Source of the DNA: Moritella sp. 5
Lineage (GTDB): Bacteria; Pseudomonadota; Gammaproteobacteria; Enterobacterales; Moritellaceae
Length of the DNA stretch: 64,000 bases
Direction: 5' to 3'
Assembly: GCF_018219455.1 (NCBI RefSeq)
Contig: NZ_CP056122.1
Coordinates: 620,001-684,000 of the forward strand
A program made the position numbers and the translations under genes. Shown one piece after another: positions 59,673-64,000 of this stretch. The notes below the pieces were generated by a model, which had not been told where the DNA came from, made no database searches, and worked only from the letters and a program-made list of their open reading frames with translations. Each line of letters begins with the position of its first letter. Positions within the stretch are counted from its first letter, which is position 1.

Positions 59673-60824
59673 TTACGACCAGCTCGCGTCCACACAGTTC
59701 GCTGCGTGTAGCAGTCCGACTAACCCTTCCAGATCATGATGATTTAATGCCACTTGCGCTTGCTGTTGAACAATAGGTTTAGCATGAATAGCCACACCGA
59801 GAGCCGCACTTTTCAACATGATTAAATCATTAGCGCCATCACCAATCGCGACTGTTTGCTGCGGAGCAATCTGATATTCCTGTGCGAGTGATTGCAGGGT
59901 ATCGGCTTTCACCTGCGCATCAACAATATCGCCAATAACCTGACCCGTTAAGATGCCATCGACGATTTCGAGTTCATTGGCATAAACAGCATCAAACCCC
60001 AGATCATCTTGTAGACGCTTAGCAAAGTAAGTAAACCCGCCTGACGCGATTGCTACTTTCCAGTTTGCTTGGTGCAAGGTGGCAATCAATAACTCTAAAC
60101 CGGGCATTAGCGGCATGGCATCAGCAACTTGGGTTAATACGGCTTCCGGGCAGTTGGTTAGCGTCGCTACGCGCGAACGTAGGCTTTCAGAAAAATCTAA
60201 TTCACCATTCATGGCGCGTGCAGTTACGGCTGCGACTTGTTCACCGACGCCTGCAAGTTTGGCTATTTCATCGATACATTCAATTTGAATAGTCGTTGAA
60301 TCCATATCCATTAATACCACCCCTGGTTGCTTTAAACTCGGTAGTGTTTGGCTTAATGCATAATCTACATGGTAATCATTACGCCAGCTTGCTAACGTAT
60401 CTTTAAATTGCATCTGTAGTTCATCTGATAACGTGGTAAAGCCTAAAACAATAATGTCACCTTGGCTGGCGGCTGTTGTGCGTTGCGCTTGCGTGTCGGT
60501 TAATGCGTTATGGTTTAATGCATAGTTGGCTGGTGGATATAGGATAATATCGCCAGAGCCTTGCATTGACAGCTGCAGTTGACTCAATGCTGACAGTAGG
60601 TTTAGCAGTGCGTCACTTGTTATACTTGGCGCGATTAAAGTGAGATAATAGTAACGACTGTTATTACTACTATTTCGGCTATTTATTGGTAGTTCTTGCG
60701 CCGAAATATTAAATTGACCCTGACAATAAGTGACATGTTTTATTTCAGTGCTTTGCAAGGTTAACAATTGTGGCCATGCTATTGGCGGGGTATTACTAAA
60801 TAAAGTCTCAGCGAGTTGAGTCAT
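59673..60824 (-). CDS. serB: Phosphoserine phosphatase SerB
   Basis: SerB performs the last step of serine synthesis, phosphoserine to serine. The HAD nucleophile motif is DMDSTT with Asp173 (nucleophile) and Asp175. SGGFTYFAKRLQ gives motif II, Lys in the QVKADTL segment motif III, and GDGANDLIMLK motif IV. At 383 residues it is longer than E. coli SerB (322), owing to an N-terminal extension with an ACT-like region (about 30-130) containing an insert of Asn and Ser residues near 47-57. It is divergent from smp. Confidence 0.95.
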   Translation of the reverse strand: MTQLAETLFSNTPPIAWPQLLTLQSTEIKHVTYCQGQFNISAQELPINSRNSSNNSRYYYLTLIAPSITSDALLNLLSALSQLQLSMQGSGDIILYPPANYALNHNALTDTQAQRTTAASQGDIIVLGFTTLSDELQMQFKDTLASWRNDYHVDYALSQTLPSLKQPGVVLMDMDSTTIQIECIDEIAKLAGVGEQVAAVTARAMNGELDFSESLRSRVATLTNCPEAVLTQVADAMPLMPGLELLIATLHQANWKVAIASGGFTYFAKRLQDDLGFDAVYANELEIVDGILTGQVIGDIVDAQVKADTLQSLAQEYQIAPQQTVAIGDGANDLIMLKSAALGVAIHAKPIVQQQAQVALNHHDLEGLVGLLHAANCVDASWS

Positions 60825-60926
60825 TTTGCTACTAATCCTTGTAATCGATAGGTTACTGCTAGCAAAGATAACGTATTCGACTTAAAATTGCGATTCGTAA
60901 TTACGGTATTCAGAAAGGAGCTCGTT

Positions 60927-61631
60927 GTGGTTAAAGGTAAGAATAATGACAATCCTGTAAATACAGAGCTGGTTCCGCATGAGCCACATTTAGCAACAAA
61001 CCAGACGAGCAAGTATAATCAAGATGGTAAATCTAATGGTCGTAATAAGTTCTTAAAGCGTCAAACTTCATTATTGATTGCGCTAAGTCTTAGTTCTCTC
61101 TTCATTTTTATTGCGATCTCGTTATATAACAATGTCACGGCCTCTCGCTATCACCAGGTTGATATGTTGGTGCATTCATTACTGGATTATCCGACCAAAA
61201 TGGCGGCTAACTTGATTGTTGCCCGTGAGTCGACCGATCTTAATACCCGCGTTAACAGTAAAAAACAGCTGCAACAGCTGGTGGATGAAGTCAGCGAAAA
61301 TCAGTATGTAACTAGCCTGCATATTTTTGCTGAAGATGGTAAGTTATTAAGTTCTTCTCAAGAAGACTATATGGCCGAATTACTGGCTAAAAAACAATAT
61401 GAAGCACCCAAGGGGGTGCGTGTTTATCTTAAGCCGATATTGGCAGACAACAAACCTGTGGGTTTTTTACAGTTGCATTTTAGTTATCAACAAATGCTTA
61501 AAACCTTCACTATTTTTCAGTTTGACGCCACTAAGTCTATTTTAATCTTGTTTTTATTGTTATTGCTGTTTGGTGTCATGATCGGTGTGACGATCAACCG
61601 CGTTCATCATAAGTTTCGTTCAAAAGGGTAA
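60927..61631 (+). CDS. smp: Membrane protein of the Smp/YtjB (AhpA) family
   Basis: The protein has 234 residues with an N-terminal basic and polar tail, one membrane segment (about residues 46-67, LIALSLSSLFIFIAISLY), a periplasmic domain of about 120 residues, and a second membrane segment near 200-222. This is the layout of E. coli YtjB (Smp), which also sits divergently next to serB. The role is not well established. The frame is open from 60888, but GTG at 60927 lies 6 bases after AAGGAG and is the likely start. mpl follows 4 bases later. Confidence 0.85.
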   Translation: MVKGKNNDNPVNTELVPHEPHLATNQTSKYNQDGKSNGRNKFLKRQTSLLIALSLSSLFIFIAISLYNNVTASRYHQVDMLVHSLLDYPTKMAANLIVARESTDLNTRVNSKKQLQQLVDEVSENQYVTSLHIFAEDGKLLSSSQEDYMAELLAKKQYEAPKGVRVYLKPILADNKPVGFLQLHFSYQQMLKTFTIFQFDATKSILILFLLLLLFGVMIGVTINRVHHKFRSKG

Positions 61632-61635
61632 TCAA

Positions 61636-63102
61636 ATGTCTAAACATATACATATTCTGGGTATTTGTGGCACGTTCATGGGTGGTATTGCAGTACTGGC
61701 TAAACAGCTAGGTTATAAAGTCACGGGCTCAGATGCCAATGTGTACCCGCCAATGAGCACCCAACTAGAAGAGCAAGGTATCGAGCTTATCGAAGGTTAC
61801 GACCCGAGTCAGCTTAATCCTGCGCCAGACATGGTGATTGTAGGTAATGCTATGTCACGTGGAAATCCTTGTGTCGAATACATGTTAGACCGAAAGCTCG
61901 CTTATACTTCAGGGCCACAGTGGCTGTCTGAACATTTATTACAACACCGTTATGTGATTGCAGCTTCGGGGACCCATGGTAAAACCACGACAGCGGCTAT
62001 GGTTGCATGGATCTTAGAATATGCGGGACTCGAACCGGGTTTCTTAATTGGCGGCGTACCACAGAACTTCACTGAATCAGCACGCTTAGGTGGTGGCTAT
62101 TTCTTTGTCATTGAAGCGGATGAATACGATACCGCCTTTTTCGATAAACGTTCTAAGTTTGTACATTACCAACCAAATACACTGATCATGAATAACCTTG
62201 AATATGACCATGCCGATATTTTTCCTGACTTAGCGGCGATCCAACGTCAATTTCATCACGTAGTCAGAACCGTCCCTAGTAATGGCCTGATCTTAATGCC
62301 AGAGAATGTACCAGCATTGGATGACGTGATACAACAAGGCTGCTGGACGCCAGTGCAGTCTTTATGTTTAGAGAATAAAACTCAGGGTTCTGAAAATAAA
62401 TTATTAGACGCTGAAGGCAGCCATTGGCAAGCGAAGAAATTACGTGAAGATGCCAGCCAATTTGAAGTTTACTGCCAAGGTGAGTTAGCTGGTGTGGTTA
62501 AGTGGAACTTGATTGGCGATCATAATTTACAAAATGGCATGATGGCGATCGCAGCTGCGCATTATGCGGGCGTTGAGTTAAACCAAGCCATTGCGGGACT
62601 AGGGGCGTTTAAAACCCCGAAACGCCGCATGGAAATTAAAGGTGAAGTGCAGGGTATCCGCGTTTATGATGATTTTGCGCACCACCCGACGGCGATCGCC
62701 ACGACATTAGCTGGATTACGTGCTGCTGTCGGTAGTGAACGAATCATTGCCGTATTAGAGCCGCGTTCAAACACCATGCGCATGGGCACGCATCAACAAG
62801 CATTAGCACAATCATTAATGCAGGCTGATGATGTGTTGTTATATCAACCCGAAGGTTTAGATTGGAATCTACAACCGGTTGCTGATGAGCTATGTACTAC
62901 TAATGGTTCGGGTGCGATAAATGCGTCAGGTATAGATAATCGTCATAAAGCGGCTATTCATCAGCACATTGATGGTTTGATCGCTGAGATCACAACGCGG
63001 GCGAAAGCACAGGCAGGTCCTTGCCATGTACTAATTATGAGTAATGGTGGCTTTGCGGGTATTCATGATAAATTGTTAGCTAAATTAGAAGTTAAATCAT
63101 AA
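61636..63102 (+). CDS. mpl: UDP-N-acetylmuramate:L-alanyl-gamma-D-glutamyl-meso-diaminopimelate ligase Mpl
   Basis: Mpl recycles cell-wall tripeptide by attaching it directly to UDP-MurNAc. It is a Mur ligase with the Rossmann-type start HILGICGTFMGGIAVLAKQLG, ATP-binding GTHGKTTT at 112-119, EADEYDTAFFDKRSKF and NLEYDHADIF in the central domain, and DDFAHHPTAI in the C-terminal domain. The CGTFMGG variant and the 488-residue length separate it from MurC. It is 4 bases after smp, so probably in the same operon. Confidence 0.96.
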   Translation: MSKHIHILGICGTFMGGIAVLAKQLGYKVTGSDANVYPPMSTQLEEQGIELIEGYDPSQLNPAPDMVIVGNAMSRGNPCVEYMLDRKLAYTSGPQWLSEHLLQHRYVIAASGTHGKTTTAAMVAWILEYAGLEPGFLIGGVPQNFTESARLGGGYFFVIEADEYDTAFFDKRSKFVHYQPNTLIMNNLEYDHADIFPDLAAIQRQFHHVVRTVPSNGLILMPENVPALDDVIQQGCWTPVQSLCLENKTQGSENKLLDAEGSHWQAKKLREDASQFEVYCQGELAGVVKWNLIGDHNLQNGMMAIAAAHYAGVELNQAIAGLGAFKTPKRRMEIKGEVQGIRVYDDFAHHPTAIATTLAGLRAAVGSERIIAVLEPRSNTMRMGTHQQALAQSLMQADDVLLYQPEGLDWNLQPVADELCTTNGSGAINASGIDNRHKAAIHQHIDGLIAEITTRAKAQAGPCHVLIMSNGGFAGIHDKLLAKLEVKS

Positions 63103-63149
63103 TTAGATAAATGAACACTCGAAAATGATGAAATATATGAAGAAAGGCG

Positions 63150-63782
63150 ATGACTACCATGCAAACTAAAACGGCTGAATTTAGCAAACGCATTACCTTA
63201 GGGGTTAGTGGTGCGTCAGGCTCACAATATGCTATACGTTTATTGGAATTATTATTAGCGGCGGATGTACAAGTACATTTACTGATGTCGGATGCGGCTA
63301 AAGTAGTCATGGCAACCGAAACTGATGAAAAATGGCCAGCAGACAATAAAGCATTACAGCTGTTTTTAACCGATAAATATCAAGCGAAAGCAGGGCAGTT
63401 ATTGGTGCCAAGCAATAAAGATTGGTTCTCGCCAGTTGCTTCTGGTTCAGGTGCACCAAAACAAATGGTTATTTGTCCGTGTAGTATGGGGACCGTTGCT
63501 GCCGTGGCGCAAGGCATGTCGACTAACTTATTACACCGTGCTGCTGATGTAGTATTAAAAGAACGTGGTCAACTGGTATTGATCCCGCGTGAAACACCAC
63601 TATCACCGATCCATTTAGAAAATATGCTGAAGTTGTCACGCCTTGGGGTCACCATCATGCCTGCCGCACCGGGTTTTTATCGAAAACCGAAAACGCTTGA
63701 TGATCTTATTGATTTGATGGTCGCACGTATTCTTGACCACTTGGACGTTGACCAGTCTATTTATGCGGGATGGGGACGTTAA
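63150..63782 (+). CDS. ubiX: Flavin prenyltransferase UbiX
   Basis: UbiX joins a prenyl group to FMN to make the cofactor that UbiD needs in ubiquinone synthesis. The 210-residue sequence has [16 protein letters not shown] near the N-terminus, [25 protein letters not shown] for FMN binding, and [22 protein letters not shown] with the conserved Arg and Glu. ATGs at 63150 and 63159 are both possible; AAAGG lies 2 and 11 bases upstream respectively. It follows mpl by 47 bases. Confidence 0.95.
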   Translation: MTTMQTKTAEFSKRITLGVSGASGSQYAIRLLELLLAADVQVHLLMSDAAKVVMATETDEKWPADNKALQLFLTDKYQAKAGQLLVPSNKDWFSPVASGSGAPKQMVICPCSMGTVAAVAQGMSTNLLHRAADVVLKERGQLVLIPRETPLSPIHLENMLKLSRLGVTIMPAAPGFYRKPKTLDDLIDLMVARILDHLDVDQSIYAGWGR

Positions 63783-63796
63783 GCGTTAGATATCGA

Positions 63797-63826
63797 TCCC
63801 CTCCCTTGACCGTAAGGGGAGGGGGA
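63797..63826. terminator. Possible bidirectional terminator after ubiX
   Basis: TCCCCTCCCTT (63797-63807) pairs with AAGGGGAGGGGGA (63814-63826) with a small bulge between the convergent ubiX and the gene at the right edge. It is very GC-rich but lacks a clear T run. Confidence 0.45.
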
Positions 63827-63839
63827 ATCCGTGCTCGCG

Positions 63840-63998
63840 TTAAGCTTTCGCTAATGCTGACGTTACATACTTTTCTAAAAACTCAATAATCCTTTTTTTA
63901 TCCATTGCTTGAGGTTGATTCACTAATTGTAAGATCATATAACCTTGGTTGGATAGACTACGGGCAAATTCAGTGGTGGTTAAATAGGTATTTATTTC
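63840..63998 (-). CDS. C-terminal end of an unidentified protein (partial)
   Basis: On the minus strand an open frame enters from the right edge and runs 52 codons to a TAA at 63840-63842, reading about TTTEFARSLSNQGYMILQLV near the window edge and ending FLEKYVTSALAKA. It is short, but the codon use resembles neighbouring genes and it fits the position of a convergent gene after ubiX. I do not recognise the family. Confidence 0.5.
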   Translation of the reverse strand, partial: EINTYLTTTEFARSLSNQGYMILQLVNQPQAMDKKRIIEFLEKYVTSALAKA

Positions 63999-64000
63999 AC

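Overview
The window is a stretch of gammaproteobacterial chromosome that almost certainly comes from the genus Moritella (cold-adapted marine Alteromonadales). The strongest clue is the dihydrofolate reductase at 7184-7672: it is 162 residues long with Glu28 at the usual Asp27 position, and it reads very much like the well-studied Moritella profunda enzyme as I remember it. Marine relatives are also suggested by vibrio-type heme genes (hutXZ, hutBCD), a DHH-type pyrophosphatase, a large double-PilZ protein next to serB, and a low-to-moderate GC content.

Layout from left to right. (1) 1-7800: the accA tail, tilS, a divergent heme-utilisation locus (hutXZ to the left, hutBCD to the right), the split exporter pair yjjP-yjjB, and folA. 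(2) 7800-22140, mostly minus strand: putP, then the lptD-surA-pdxA-rsmA-apaG-apaH series, djlA (plus strand), a DUF3530-like lipase-fold protein, rluA and rapA. (3) 22430-28120: a complete rRNA operon with promoter, leader hairpins and boxA, then 16S, tRNA-Glu(TTC), 23S, 5S and two identical tRNA-Trp genes. (4) 28150-42130: holD-rimI, an acyl-CoA synthetase, ppaC, a DauA-type SulP transporter, prfC, deaD, ptrB, a diguanylate cyclase and a yjjV/TatD nuclease. (5) 42346-50502: a nucleoside-salvage region with two near-identical nupC genes followed by deoC-deoA-deoB-deoD. (6) 50503-54474: an AT-rich insert of four surface-glycan-type genes, ended by a second, decayed copy of the last 108 bases of deoD and what looks like the old deo terminator. 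(7) 54673-64000: ettA, a broken GGDEF gene, the PilZ protein, serB, smp/ytjB, mpl, ubiX and the end of an unidentified minus-strand gene.

How the genes work together. NupC imports nucleosides, and DeoD and DeoA cleave them to deoxyribose-1-phosphate or ribose-1-phosphate. DeoB converts these to the 5-phosphates, and DeoC splits deoxyribose-5-phosphate into acetaldehyde and glyceraldehyde-3-phosphate. The heme locus combines import (HutBCD) with cytosolic handling and breakdown (HutX, HutZ). LptD and SurA act together in outer-membrane assembly, and Mpl recycles peptidoglycan peptide.

The most unusual signals are: the island joined to a duplicated, divergent deoD 3' end; a 115-nt gap-free conserved element upstream of both nupC2 and deoC, with a compensatory hairpin near each start codon; and the mosaic divergence of the two nupC copies, which suggests gene conversion. 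All calls come from reading the sequence and from family knowledge; no database search was run.
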